Below are positions 46,701 through 58,212 of a DNA stretch of 64,000 bases, piece by piece. Source of the stretch: Plantago major. Lineage: Eukaryota; Streptophyta; Magnoliopsida; Lamiales; Plantaginaceae. Position 1 is the stretch's first letter. Each line of letters opens with the position of its first letter. A model generated the notes under the pieces. It was not told the DNA's origin and ran no database searches. It saw only the letters and a program-made list of their open reading frames with translations. Location of the stretch: contig CM048842.1 of the NCBI GenBank assembly GCA_026545765.1, forward strand, positions 48,989,431-49,053,430. Reading direction: 5' to 3'. Made by a program: the position numbers and the translations under genes.

Positions 46701-49681
46701 ACACCTACTTAGCCCAACACTCCATTCGGAGAGTATAAAGGACATGTCAGGTTTCCACCCAAACGCTCGGATAATAGATTGTAGCATATTATATAAAATA
46801 TTTTTGAGAATAAAATGCTTAACTCTCATTCTCCCAACTTCAAGTTGGTGAGATATATTTGATCATTCGTATATTTCTATCAACTTGAGGTTGATGAGTT
46901 ATATTTTATGCTTGCTTCTGGTGAAGCTTTGATGCATGTATAAACAAGCAAAATGTTGCATTCACTTCAGGGAATGAGAATAATCAATTTTTAGAAATTT
47001 ATCATGATTTTGTAATTAAAATTTTAAAACTTTATTATTTCTCCAAGCACATCTTGCGGTTTGACCATAGATGTATTTGAATATAGATCAAATAATGGTG
47101 GCTCATTTTCAATATACCAAATTGACATTAACTCATTTTGCAACCCTCTAATTTTTTTTTTAAGTATCTCCAATCACTTCTGGGAAAGGAGATTCATAAA
47201 TTGTATATGTTATTTATTGTACAAGATGAGACGAGACCAAACATTGTTCTTGTGAGCTAGGGGTATATCTTTACCAATAAATTTCAAATTTGTAGTGGTC
47301 TTCAAGATCCATTAGTATGCACAAGATTGCTACTTCGGGAGCAATGATAAGAATAAATATTGGCAAGATAAATATTGTCAATTCTATATGTTGTTGAGCT
47401 CAGTTCCGTGAGAGTACAAACTCTTGTATGATGCTGAAATCAAGCCATACACTTTTGTTATGTATTCTCGACATAATCCATCTCTCGAGGATATATAAAA
47501 CATGAGCATTTACAATATAATGCTCCCCTCAAATGCTTACAGGACCATAGATGTTTTACCAATTTCAGGTTGGTAATTATACATATCTTACGAGATATGA
47601 CAAGCTTATCATATGTTTGCTGGACATATGTATTTTACTCAATAGAAGTTGTTTATATAAACCTTTTCAAATGATGGTTTTGTAATAAATTTGCCTCTAG
47701 AGCAAATAGCACATTAATTCATTACATGGATTATCATCACCATTGATCCGGCCGGGATGGCTAACTGGTCATTCCAAACTTTAAAAGTGATATCCGTCAT
47801 TTGTTTCATACATTATTGAATATGCGATGTGTTGATGCAATATCATCCAACACTATCATTCAAGCATATTTTGGCCTCGCTTGCCTCATATATTGTTGTC
47901 ATACTCGCTTCAAGTAATGAAGCATGCCCCTTTTTTTTCTCACTATATTGCAAATGCATTAACATATTAGATGCATTAAAAGTAGTGTATGCTTTTCTAG
48001 CATATTATCATTAGTAATTGTCTCACAACATATGTGATTTCGAGCATTGATATATCCCAACTACGCCGGTTGATTATTTCACAACATAATTGATTTGAAC
48101 ATTGATATATCCCAACTACGCCGGTTGGTTATTCCATACTTCTTTGAAGATTTTGAAAATTCTCAACCATCAATTCTTGACAATTCTTGACCCTTCCGGT
48201 CTATGATGTTTTGTATCACAAATTCACTTCAGGGAATATTATCAACTGTATAATACGAATGAATAATTTAATAAATAAATAAAATTTATCTTCACCAATG
48301 ACGAGACTATTATTTTAATTCTTATCGCAAACATGATATGAAAAACATATCTATGTTCGACCACAGATTCCCGATGCCTCATAGTTCAAAACGACGATCT
48401 CTCCGGTGAAATTCAAGAAAAAGGTGTCTTTAATATGGTGACAAAATTTGGGAACGATCCAGTGGCTAACGAATCTGGAGTTAAATTTACAAAAAGGTTG
48501 TGTTGTGCAGAAAATCTACGCGCGAAATTTACCTTTTCCCTTCTCAATTTATTCTCGGTCGTCCAATTTGATTGTATGTGGACATATATATTTAACAAAG
48601 GAATTTCAGTGATTTCGAACCATCAATTGGTAGTCACTTCTGGTGGTTTGCAATTCTTGAAAAAAAAAATTGATCAAATATCCGTGTGAGTGATAATTTG
48701 ACATTCACTTTATTTCTCAATAATCGTAACCTTCAAGGTTTTGTATCTCATATTCACTTCAGGGAATATGATAAACTATATTGTAATTTTATTAACCAAT
48801 TGTAAGGTTCATCAAAAATATAAGTGTGAATATGAGATTCACTACTAACAAGAAAATTAAAGTGGTTAAATGATATCATATGATGAGTAAAATAAATTCA
48901 AGAAAGTGAAGAAACAAAACATATTAAACTTATTTTGACTGTTGATTATCATTGGTCCAATGATATGTATTTCGATAAGTAGAGGGTAGAGACCTTATAA
49001 ACAATGCTCTTGCAAATCCAGTTCCCGTGTTAAGTAGCTCGACCGGTAGATACTTGATCAATCGTCACGTACACCACATGTTAAGTCATCATGAAACAAA
49101 AATTATAATCAAATATTGAGATGCAATAAGGGTGTAAACATGCATAAAATGAATTGGTTAATTAGAGAGAGATAGAGTAAAATGGTTTAATCCATGAGTC
49201 TCTGAGCCATTTGCATGTGGCTTCCGCTTTCCCTCCCCTTTCTTTTCTTTCATCATTTCTAGAAGACATACACATATCATGTGATGAGAATGTATGAATT
49301 TGGATCTCAGCTGAAGAAAAAGTTTGGTTTTCTTTTACTACATAGTTTTCAAGGAGAGATGGTTTCAAACTCTTGGTTGAGCACTATCGTGCTGATAATG
49401 TGTTAGAAATTATATAGCTACTATGATAGGAAAGAAGAACAATAAGAATGAAGAAAGTAGAGTAGAAGAACATTGCATTCTATTATCATGTGATACAAGT
49501 CCCTACAACATACATCATGAACCACTATTTATAGGCTACAAATAGGAGGAGATTTAATCTCATCATAATGTATACACATTAGTGGGGTGATTTATTAGTG
49601 TTGTAACTTACAAGAGTTACAAAAAGGATTCATGGAGAAGTGGATGAGGTTAATGGACATTCATTATATTATTACATAACA
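43745..49681 (-). mobile_element. Ty1/copia-type LTR fossil 2
   Basis: LTRs at 43745-44027 (283 bp) and 49401-49681 (281 bp) run TGTTA...TAACA, with about eight substitutions and a few small gaps. The 5-bp duplication ATATG is exact (43740-43744, 49682-49686). The polypurine tract (ctcccccttgaa on this strand) is beside the left LTR and a primer-site-like stretch (gcactatcgtgctgataatg) beside the right LTR, so it points left. The interior resembles fossil 1 although the LTRs differ; part of the shared interior lies in the opposite relative orientation. No long open frame: broken, with many breaks. LTR divergence suggests about one million years. Confidence 0.87.
44050..44740 (-). repeat. Three copies of the copia 3' motif
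   Basis: Near 44055, 44160 and 44660 the strand carries 'tgcctcgttaaaaac' then 'aaaaacccagtgggaaaa' and 'aaaagagtgcagt' variants. Fossil 1 carries the same motif twice (about 40795 and 41215) in the other orientation. It is a conserved 3' non-coding module of this copia group. Confidence 0.75.
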
Positions 49682-49686
49682 ATATG

Positions 49687-50185
49687 TCAATATGTAAGTA
49701 CTCTTGCAAGACGACTCGGTTATTTTTCATAGTTCGCCCAATTTGCAGCTGTCATACTCTGTAGGTACATTTGATAACTGCACTCTCGCCTGTCAAAATG
49801 ATTACGCAACTATGCTCTTACTTGCTCGTTCAGTGGCGGTGGGATAATTTCCCAAGTGCTTCAAAGTAGTTTCCCCCCAATTTACCTCTGTTCAGCCCCA
49901 ATTGTTATACTCAGTTGGAACCTTTTATAATTGTTTTAAGTGATTTGCAGAGAGGATGCGCTGGTTTTAGAGACTCTCGAGGTAATCCATGAATTGTTGG
50001 GTTTCTTTTTTTTTTTCTCTTTGATTTGGCAGAATAGGATGGAATTGCAGGAAATGGTCAGAGTAAGAGATCCGGAGATGTTCTAGAAGAAGGATCAAGA
50101 CCTAGAGAGTTTTTGAAGAGGAGGGTGGGTGACATACAATCAAAGGTACTTGAGTTATAGAGAGGTGAAGAGTTCGCAGTACTAT
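49687..50185. other. Intergenic, no gene seen
   Basis: Short AT-rich stretch between copia fossil 2 and a minisatellite; nothing recognised. Confidence 0.5.
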
Positions 50186-51080
50186 ATTACTCCGGCCATT
50201 ATACGCGCTCCGGAGCTTGTTTTTACATGAAGTCGGGCATTATATGCACGTGGCGTTGTATGTCTGGGACATAATCTTTGTATAAAATCGGGCACTATAA
50301 TCTCGTTTTTGTACATTGTCGGGCATTACTTTTGTATGAAGTCGGACATTATAATTTCCGAACTTTGTTTTTATACGGAGTCGGGCATTTTTTTTGCATA
50401 AAGTCGGACATTATAAGCTCCGGACTTTATTTTTATTTGAACTCGGGCATTACTTGCCCGAAGAATTATTTGTAAGGAGTCGGGCATGATTTTTGTATAA
50501 AGTTGGCTATTATGATCTCCGAGCTTTGTTTTTATATGAATTCGAACATATTTTTTTAGAAAGCCAGGTATTATAAGCTCCGACTTTGTTTTTATTTGGA
50601 GTCGGGCATTAGGGAATTATATGACGATGCATGGTTGTGTAAGGAGTCGGGCATTATAAGTCCGGACTTTGTTTTTTATTTGGAGTCGGCACTATATGCC
50701 CAGGAAAACATTGTTTTTATCGTATGTCGGGAACTATATGTCCAGATCATTGTGGAGTCAGGCATTATATGCCCCGTAAAATATTGTTTTTATTGTGGAG
50801 TCGGCACTATATGCCCGGGAAAACATTGAGTTTTATCGTGTGTCGGGCATTATATACCCGGAAAAACATTGTTTTTATCATGTGTCGGGCACTATATACC
50901 CGGAAAAACATTGTTTTTATTGTGGAGTCGGCACTATATATCCGGGAAAACATTTTTGTAAATGAGTCGGGCACTATATGCCCGGAAAAACATTTTTGTA
51001 AATGAAGTCGAACGCTATATACTCGGGAAAACGTTGTTTTTATTATGAAGTCGGTCACTATATGCCCCGGATTCTGTTTT
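50186..51080. repeat. GTCGGGCATTATA minisatellite
   Basis: Around fifteen units of about 50-60 bp, each with 'gtcgggcattatatgcccgg' or a variant plus 'aaaacattgtttttat' or 'ctttgtttttatttgga'. The core ggcattatatgcc is itself palindromic, so each unit can form a hairpin. Open frames through it on both strands are repeat-driven. Confidence 0.88.
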
Positions 51081-51431
51081 TCCTTCTCCATTTCAATGTA
51101 ATAAATGTAACCGGCCATTACCTATGGATATGTCTCATTTCTATTCAAGAAAAATGAAGGGCCATGATTAACTTAGAGCTATTGTACAAGGAGTAGTCTG
51201 GTAAAAAGGCTACTAATAGCAATGCACGTGACTCTCTTTTTCACATAACCAAGGGCAACATAGTAAATTCCACCAATAAATTGCACTGACAGGTAACAAC
51301 TTTTTTACCTGTTGTTTAAGTGAAACAATTGGTATCAGATTGCACCAGTTGGTAGCTAGTAGTACAACATTTTCTTACTTATTTTTCTAATTTTAGTTTC
51401 TTTTTCTTCTCTCTATCACTTACGGCTATAA

Positions 51432-51728
51432 TGTAACGCACCAAAATTTCAAATAATTTAAATGGATAGATAATGACACTTATATATACGAGGTGCATCT
51501 TTATTTTAGGAATCAATCTGTAAGAACTATAAAGTTAAGCATGTTTGCTCTACATAAATCTCAAGATGGGTAGCCCACTGAAAAGTTTGCCAGTGCGTGT
51601 ACCAGTGAGGGAACGGAAAATGACATGTGTTGATACGGTTGAGCCAGTATATCACCCACAGAGCAGTCCAAAAGTAACTGTGTTGATCCAAATGGACCAG
51701 TCTCGATTGATTAATGATTGTTCGTACA
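51432..51728 (+). mobile_element. Cassandra-type TRIM solo LTR with 5S rRNA-like segment
   Basis: The 297-bp unit starts TGTAACGCACCAAAATTTCA and ends ...TCGTACA, with the exact duplication TATAA on each side (51427-51431, 51729-51733). From about 51508 it matches plant 5S rRNA: 'gaactataaagttaagcatg' against the 5S GAACTCCGAAGTTAAGCGTG, then 'caagatgggtagcccactg' against the 5S GGATGGGTGACC region containing the internal Pol III promoter. Cassandra is the known TRIM family whose LTR carries a 5S-derived promoter. One LTR without an interior indicates loss by LTR-LTR recombination. Confidence 0.85.
51508..51600 (+). pseudogene. 5S rRNA-like sequence within the Cassandra LTR
   Basis: Holds the central and 3' part of plant 5S rRNA, including counterparts of box A (aagttaagcatg) and box C (gatgggtagcc), but with substitutions and a diverged 5' end. 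It is part of the LTR, not a 5S gene. Confidence 0.75.
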
Positions 51729-51782
51729 TATAATCTCCCTATAAAATATGTAACCTTACAACTTAGCTGAGCTTAAACTACT

Positions 51783-52078
51783 TCCTCCGTCAGAGGACGA
51801 GGTCCCATTTTGACTCTTGATAACAAAATAAGGAAGTTGGAGAGTTGAATATTATTTAAATGAAAAAATAATAAAAAATGAATAAAAATTGACAGTGTGT
51901 TATTAAAGTAGAAAGTTGAGTATTATTCATATGGATAAAGAATGAAGAAAGTATAAAAAATAGATAGTGTGTTGGTAAAGTTGTAAATATGAGTATAAGT
52001 AAGACTTGTCAAAAATGAAAATGAGAACCTTAATACAGTACGTTAAAAATGACAAAATGTGAACCTTGGGAAAGTAGT
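51783..52078. mobile_element. Diverged Stowaway-like MITE
   Basis: Starts cttcctccgtcagaggacga then ggtcccattttgac; the right end, read inward, is tactttcccaaggttcacat then tttgtcattttt. The interior repeats aaagttgagtattatt. The ends are only partly matched. Confidence 0.55.
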
Positions 52079-52329
52079 ATTTATGAACTACTAAAATTAT
52101 TTTACCATATACTCCACCCTTCACGAGTTCAAATTCGTCCAAATTTGAACTTATTCTTCTTTTGATTTGAGGGAAAATAGAGAAAAATAAAATTTTACTG
52201 CGGGACTTTCCTTATTTTATGTTGAGGTATATATTATAGAGATTTAAAAAAAAAAATTACAGTATTTTTCTCCTGTTTTTTCTTTCTTTTCCCTCATTTT
52301 CCCTCAAATCAAATAAAATATAATAGAAC

Positions 52330-52460
52330 ATTTAAATTTTTATTATATGATTTTATTAAATTATTTACTATTATCGTTTATGAGTAATTTGTGGTCAAAC
52401 TCGGAGACAGTTGACCGGTCAAAGTCAAAATGTAACACTTTCTCTAAAATGGAGGGAGTA
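52330..52460. mobile_element. MITE half (right end)
   Basis: The end 'gtcaaaatgtaacactttctctaaaatggagggagta' (read in two parts) matches the right terminus of the MITE at 57809. The left end is not found. Confidence 0.55.
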
Positions 52461-52635
52461 CTTTATTAACTATCCCTCATATTTTATTCACGATCTGTCA
52501 TACTTCATTCACCATCTCTCATACTTTATTCAACATATATTAAAACTTGTGTCTTAATTCGTCGAAATTTCAACCCGAGACGGGTGAGCATATAATCATT
52601 ACTCTTGGAAAAACTCTAGATGAATAAACTACTAC

Positions 52636-52750
52636 TTCCTCCGTCCCGAAATAAGGTTCCCGTTTTGACTTCCAGTCAACCGCCTCCAACTTTGTATACG
52701 AATTAATCTTAAACCGCAAATGTAAAATGTTCAATTAAAAAAAATAAAAG
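52636..52750. mobile_element. MITE half (left end)
   Basis: Begins cttcctccgtcccgaaataa then ggttcccgttttgac and continues into the foldback arm 'accgcaaatgtaaaatgttc'. The other arm is absent. Confidence 0.6.
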
Positions 52751-53397
52751 TCTGAAATTTAAAAGGATTATTTATGGGCCAGTGCCTTTTGAGTGGCATT
52801 CTTTCATCAAAAGCACAATACAATTGCTCCTTACCTTCAAGACACTGCCCACAGTGCTGCCCCACACCTGATGCGCGATGAATCTAGCCGGATCTCAGAT
52901 TTGGGCAAAAGGGGAGAAGAAGAAGGCCTGCCCGTTTGAAGAAGATGCGGTGTTTCCTTGGTAAATTTGCAGTCAAGTTGAGGGTTTATTCAACATTTCA
53001 TATGATTATTTGACTGGATTGTAAGAAGAAATGCATTGTTTACTTAATGAAAGAATATGTTTGAAAAGTGAATTATAGGTAGCTTGCCCAAATTTAAAAT
53101 ACATTTACTTAAGAAGTTTGTTGAATTGAGAGAACCCATCTGGCGCATAGTAGATTGGTAGTAGTAGTAGATGCATAATGCAAAAGTGAGAAATCATACG
53201 GCGGGGACCTCACTTTACAGTTTACACACACTAGGGGCTGGCAAGGCAGCCAATGGTCAAGTTGCAGGACCTGGTAAAAAAAAATGAAATGTCAGGGGAA
53301 AAGTTACCTGCCATTGTCATGAAAACTCATCATCGATATCTTTACGGGATAGCCAACAAATCTATCAATCATTGCACTATTGTAGTAGTTTAATTAA

Positions 53398-53652
53398 TCC
53401 ATTCCGGGAATAGCTTATTATTTTGATATTTTAGGTGTCCCAAATAAAAATTTTTATTTTCATTTTTTGCAATTATCCATCCAACTTAAATATTAAATAT
53501 ACTCAAAATTAAACCCACTTCCATTATTTTATATAACTTTCAATTTTAAAAATCAATTTGAGGAACCCGCTAGTACTATTTTATCAAAAAGTAATATATC
53601 TTATTTTCCAAACCCAAAAAGTAAACGGAAATCTATTCTGAAACAGAGTAAG
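53398..53652. mobile_element. MITE, same family as 6129-6392
   Basis: Shares the body 'aaaaatcaatttgagg/agac', 'tagtactattttatc' and 'cttattttccaaacccaaaa' with the copy at 6129, in the same orientation, and its ends (attccgggaatagctt; aaatctattctgaaacagag) correspond. More decayed than that copy. Confidence 0.7.
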
Positions 53653-54089
53653 TATATCAGATCGGATGATAATATAGTATACTATAATTACTATAGATTA
53701 TAGTATATAGTATATGTCCCCGTGATTATTTTTACTGCTTACGGTGTTTGGCCCCAAAAACCTATGCCTAGTAGACTACCACTAGCTAAATATAATCTCG
53801 ATATCATTGAAACACTAGCATTATTATCAGTGGACATTGTAATTTGTGCTTTGCAAATCACTACAGATTTGAGGTTGTACTGGTGACGACAATTTGGGGG
53901 CGCCAACACATTGTTATATTACCAAGAGGACCGCTTAGTCGAAACATGATACCGCTCGTTTAAGTAGGAATTTAAATTAAGTTTTCTCAGTTCGAATGAA
54001 TTTTTGTACGGTGGCATATTTCCCCCACAACAGTTTATTTCAATCTCCTAAGCTAACATATTTATTTGTGGTATGTATCATTAAGAATA

Positions 54090-54235
54090 TTTAGGTTGTT
54101 ATGCACAAAAATTTTAATTGATCCACTATAACTGATAAATAGTAACTGAATTTTAATTGAGTTGTAAATTTTTTATGTTTGGTATAGATTTAAAATTTTA
54201 TAGGTTTAAATTGTGATGGTGGATTAAATTGAAAG
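54090..54235. mobile_element. Partial hAT-type MITE, copy 4 (inverted)
   Basis: 'aatagtaactgaattttaat tgagttg' and 'taaaattttataggttt' match copy 6 and, inverted, copy 3. It is cut off near the TIR element that starts at 54268. Confidence 0.5.
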
Positions 54236-54267
54236 AAGGCCCAATTAAACGAGAAAGTATATTTTAA

Positions 54268-55691
54268 GACCTGTCTTTCCATTAGAAATGGAAAGGCCGG
54301 TTTAATTTCATCAAACCGGAGCACGGTCAGTTCGACCAGACCTGACTGGAAAACTAATATACTATAAAACCCCCAAAAATACAATCCAATTCAGAAAACA
54401 CGTAGCAAACACACACTGGCGGCAACAACGCATCAAATGGCGATTTCTTCTCAAACCACCACCATCACACTCTGCCGCCGCCCGTTCACCACAACCACCA
54501 CACTCCGCCGCCTGTTCACCACCACCAGCACTTTGCCGCCTGTTCACCACCACCACACTCCGCGGAAACCTCCGTGACCTGAAGAGGCATGGTGGAGCGG
54601 GTCGGAGGAGAGGAGACGAAGATGACGACGGATCGGAGGTGAGGAGGCGGAGAGGACGACGGATCGGAGGAGAGGACGACCGATCGGCGAAGAGGAGGCG
54701 GAAAGGTGCGAGCGAGCATCCTGAAACGTGTCATCACTCTCAGCGCGTTGGCAGCAGTTGATCGATCAATCAGTCGATCGGTACGGAATAGTGCAGGCTC
54801 TGTAATTGGATTCTATCAACAATGGAAGCGATGCCAATTCTCCAGAGCTCTCCATTTTCTCGAAGCTCTGATGATAGTGAACTGATTTGCTTTGGCTTCT
54901 GATTTTGTTTGGCTGATTTCACTGATGCTTTGTATTCGTTCTTCCTTCTTCAACTCTATCTATGTATATAAAATTACTTTCAAATTTGCAATTGAAAACT
55001 AAGACTAACTTAATGAGATATTTATTGTATCTGGGATATTTATTGTGTATCTGGGATATATATTGTGTTTCTGTGGGATTTTAAAATTGGTGGATTTTAT
55101 CTTATGTCTGTTAGTTTTTGCACCTGTAAAATTTATCGTATGTCTATGAGTTTTTGCATCCGTCTGTGAGTTTTTATAACAGGGGGAATTAATGTCGTGT
55201 CTGTGAGTTTTTATAACTGGTGAAATTTATGTCGTGTCCGGGGGAATTAATGTCGTGTCTGTGAGTTTTTGCATCTGTCTGTGGGTTTTTATAACTGGGG
55301 GAATTAATGTCGTGTCTGTGAGTTTTTGCATCTGTCTATGGGTTTTTATAACTGGGGGAATTAATGTCGTGTCTGTGAGTTTTTTATAACTGTGGGAATT
55401 AATGTCGTGTCTGTGAGTTTTTATAATTGGGGGATTTAATGTCGTGTCTGTGAGTTTTTATAATTGGGGGATTTAATGTCGTGTCTGTGATTTTTTATAA
55501 CTGGGTGAATTAATGTTATGTATGTGAGTTTTTATAACTGGGGGATTTAATGTAATGTCTGTGATTTTTTATAACTGGTTGATTAATGTTGTGCCTGTGA
55601 GTTTTTGCATATAGGGAAAAATTCGGTCTGACCGCTGACCGCGGAAAACTTAAAAAATAGGTCTTTCCTATTTCTAATGGAAAAGCATGTC
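54268..55691. mobile_element. 1.42-kb TIR element with hairpin ends
   Basis: Inverted ends GACCTGTCTTTCCATTAGAA (left) and GACATGCTTTTCCATTAGAA (right, read inward). Each end contains a palindrome (CTTTCCATT...AATGGAAAG type), and the left adds CCGGTTT...AAACCGG and GGTC/GACC motifs. The interior has a GC-rich block with CCACCACC and CGGAGGAGAGGA repeats (54440-54790) and a 37-bp array. No transposase and no clear target duplication, so the superfamily is open. Confidence 0.55.
55020..55615. repeat. 37-bp tandem array
   Basis: A dozen or so units of 'ttaatgtcgtgtctgtgagt' plus 'ttttataactgggggaa', with occasional longer variants containing 'ttttgcatctgtctgtgggt'. Fully inside the TIR element. 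Confidence 0.88.
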
Positions 55692-55910
55692 TTTTCCTAG
55701 ATTTTGTGCTATTAAACTTGTACATTATACAAGTAAACTAAAATGCTACACCAAACTAAAAATTGTGAGATTTTATTAAAATGGGCCTTTCATTCTAATT
55801 CAAACATACTAATTATGTATTAGGTTTTCAGGATCATCTTCTACACTGCCAGAAGCCCACAACTACTTAATAGATTAGCAATGTCTATCAATTGAATTAA
55901 TTCGAGTTAA

Positions 55911-56301
55911 GGGATGTTTGGTATAGCACTTTCGGCTTTGGCAGAGTTCTTTGGTCCAATTCGTACAGTAGCCATGTAAGTTGAATTTTTCTTCAACTCA
56001 ACTCTCGTTTTTCTTTTCTCTACTCTACTCTTTGTATCGTTATATTTTTATTCGTAACAACCTCGAATCAATTAAACAATTTTAAAATTAATTATCTTAA
56101 CATTAAAAAATATCAAAACAATCACTTATTTCTTTCACAAATTAATTCACTCTTACACAACTTACATAACTAACCCTACAAACCTATAACCAACAAGCTC
56201 TACTCCATACACAATGTTTTAAATTCTGCTCCATCCCAGTTACTATTTATCATAAAAATTCTGCTCCAGCCCAATTTCGCGAATACTATATCAAACTGTC
56301 C
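55911..56301. mobile_element. hAT-type MITE, copy 5
   Basis: Left end GGGATGTTTGGTATAGCACT and right end read inward GGACAGTTTGATATAGTATT; GTTAA lies next to both ends. The body (acttacataactaacccta, ttactatttatc) matches the other copies. Confidence 0.7.
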
Positions 56302-57162
56302 GTTAATTCCAAAGAGTTTATTGATGATCTTATATGAAACACAAGAACCATTTTCAAAGTATGACATACATAGTCGTCTCTAAAGCTGTAAGATAAGAAA
56401 AGAGTACGACATTAAATGATACATGAATACGACATTGGATGTGTATATATATTGTTAGAATTTTTACGAACATAACTATGCATGCCGTTGTGTTGATAAT
56501 GCAACATATGTTATTATATATATGTATTTGTACAAATTACAATAACAAACGTAGTGTATTATAATAATAATATAATATACTGTATGATGAAACCTCTCTT
56601 AAAATAAAATAAAATTGCGTGTCAAATTTGATTGTGTTGTATTAAATTGAAATTGGAAGAATAAAGAATATGTTACATTAAATTGAAATTGGAAAGTACT
56701 CTTTTAATATGGTGACATTATGTTATTCTCCAGGTGCTTTTAATAGTAGCATCAATACGAATGATCCCACATGCGAATGAAAGTTTTGAAAAGTACAAAT
56801 TCGAATTCTCTTGTCTTTTGTTTAAGCTTTATGTCTACGCTATCCCAGTCCATTGCACATACTCCTAAACCGGAGTAACATTTTCCGCTACTTATAATGG
56901 GCCTACATTATATCCATGTTTTTGACTTATAATGGGCCTACAATATATCAAGTCACAAACATGCTTGTTCTCCTTGCACTATGTTTCTGATGGACCTTGA
57001 TCGAAATAGGGTGCGTAAGCGTAACTGCGTATAATTACATATGTTCTAGTAGCTCTATGTTAGTAGTGATTTTAGTCATTTATATTAATTCTTAAATATA
57101 ATCATCACGAATTATCATTATATAAAATCGGATCAGTTTCGTTATTTCAATGACTCGAAGCT
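56302..57162. other. Intergenic, no gene seen
   Basis: AT-rich, with a short local repeat of 'attaaattgaaattgga' near 56640-56695. Nothing else recognised. Confidence 0.55.
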
Positions 57163-57575
57163 TAATCTATCTATATAATACATTAAGCAAAAAAGGTTTG
57201 TAGTCATTTAAGGCTATCCACATCATTTAATTATTTGGCAAAATAAAGGGTTCTGATTGGTCCGTTTCATTGATTAGTTGGCCAGTCCTTTTATTCTAAT
57301 TGGTCCAGAGATTTAACTCCAATGATGTGTTATTAGCTTGAGAAACAAAAATAATTTTGCATTTATATTGTGTCATATCAATTATTTTTGCTAAGTTGTT
57401 AGTTTCTTCTTTTGCAATTCTTCTATCACCCATGTAAAAGCTATCTATGGTAAATTGTATCCATTGATTTCATGAAAATGATTCTGCGGGGAGCTTTCCA
57501 TGGGTGGGAATTAGATGTTATTTTAACTATGAAGTGAGCCTATTTTATAAACCACATTTCAATGCATAAAAAATA

Positions 57576-57809
57576 CTCCCTCCATTTCAGAGAAAGTGTT
57601 ACAACTTTCCGTTTCCGGCGTTTCACTAAAAGTGTTACAATTTCCATTTATGGAAATTAGTTAAATAATAAAACTCTCTACCTTTCACTTATATTACAAT
57701 ATGGCACTCAGTTAATCTCTAATAATCAAGGGAGACCACATGTACTTTCTACTTTTTCTTAAAATTGGTGCAAATCCAAATTGTAACACTTTCTCTGAAA
57801 TGGAGGGAG
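57576..57809. mobile_element. Stowaway-type MITE
   Basis: Ends CTCCCTCCATTTCAGAGAAA then GTGTTACAA, identical at both sides when read inward, bordered by TA at 57574-57575 and 57810-57811. High end identity suggests a young insertion. Confidence 0.9.
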
Positions 57810-57962
57810 TATGATTTATTATCAAGTTGGTGCCTATATAATTTTTATTGCTATAGGTAAGTTTAAAATGTGTTGATCAAAATTACTTAATAAAAATTAC
57901 AATAAACTTAAAGTGAAATTAGTATAAAAACATTATCATACCCTTGACAACGGCTTGATGCA

Positions 57963-58212
57963 TTTTAGAATTTTAGTTTGTTATACTATAGCCCTGATAT
58001 ATTTTTAATTCATAAAACTAACCACAAATAATTACAAATATATTCAATTTCAAAAACTTTCATTTAACTGATCGACAAACATTATTATTTTAGAATTTTA
58101 GTTTGTTATACTATAGTCCTGATATATTTTTAATTCATAAAACTAACCACAAATAATTATAAATATATTCAATTTCAAAAACTTTTATGTAACTGATCGA
58201 CAAACATTATTA
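57963..58212. repeat. 125-bp tandem duplication
   Basis: Copies 57963-58087 and 58088-58212 differ at only a few bases; each begins ttttagaattttagtttgtt and ends gatcgacaaacattattatt. Confidence 0.92.

Noticed and set aside
50278-51118. Frames with repeated Cys-Pro-Glu-Lys-like blocks
   Set aside because: Translation of the minisatellite on both strands; no gene-like start, splice or composition evidence.
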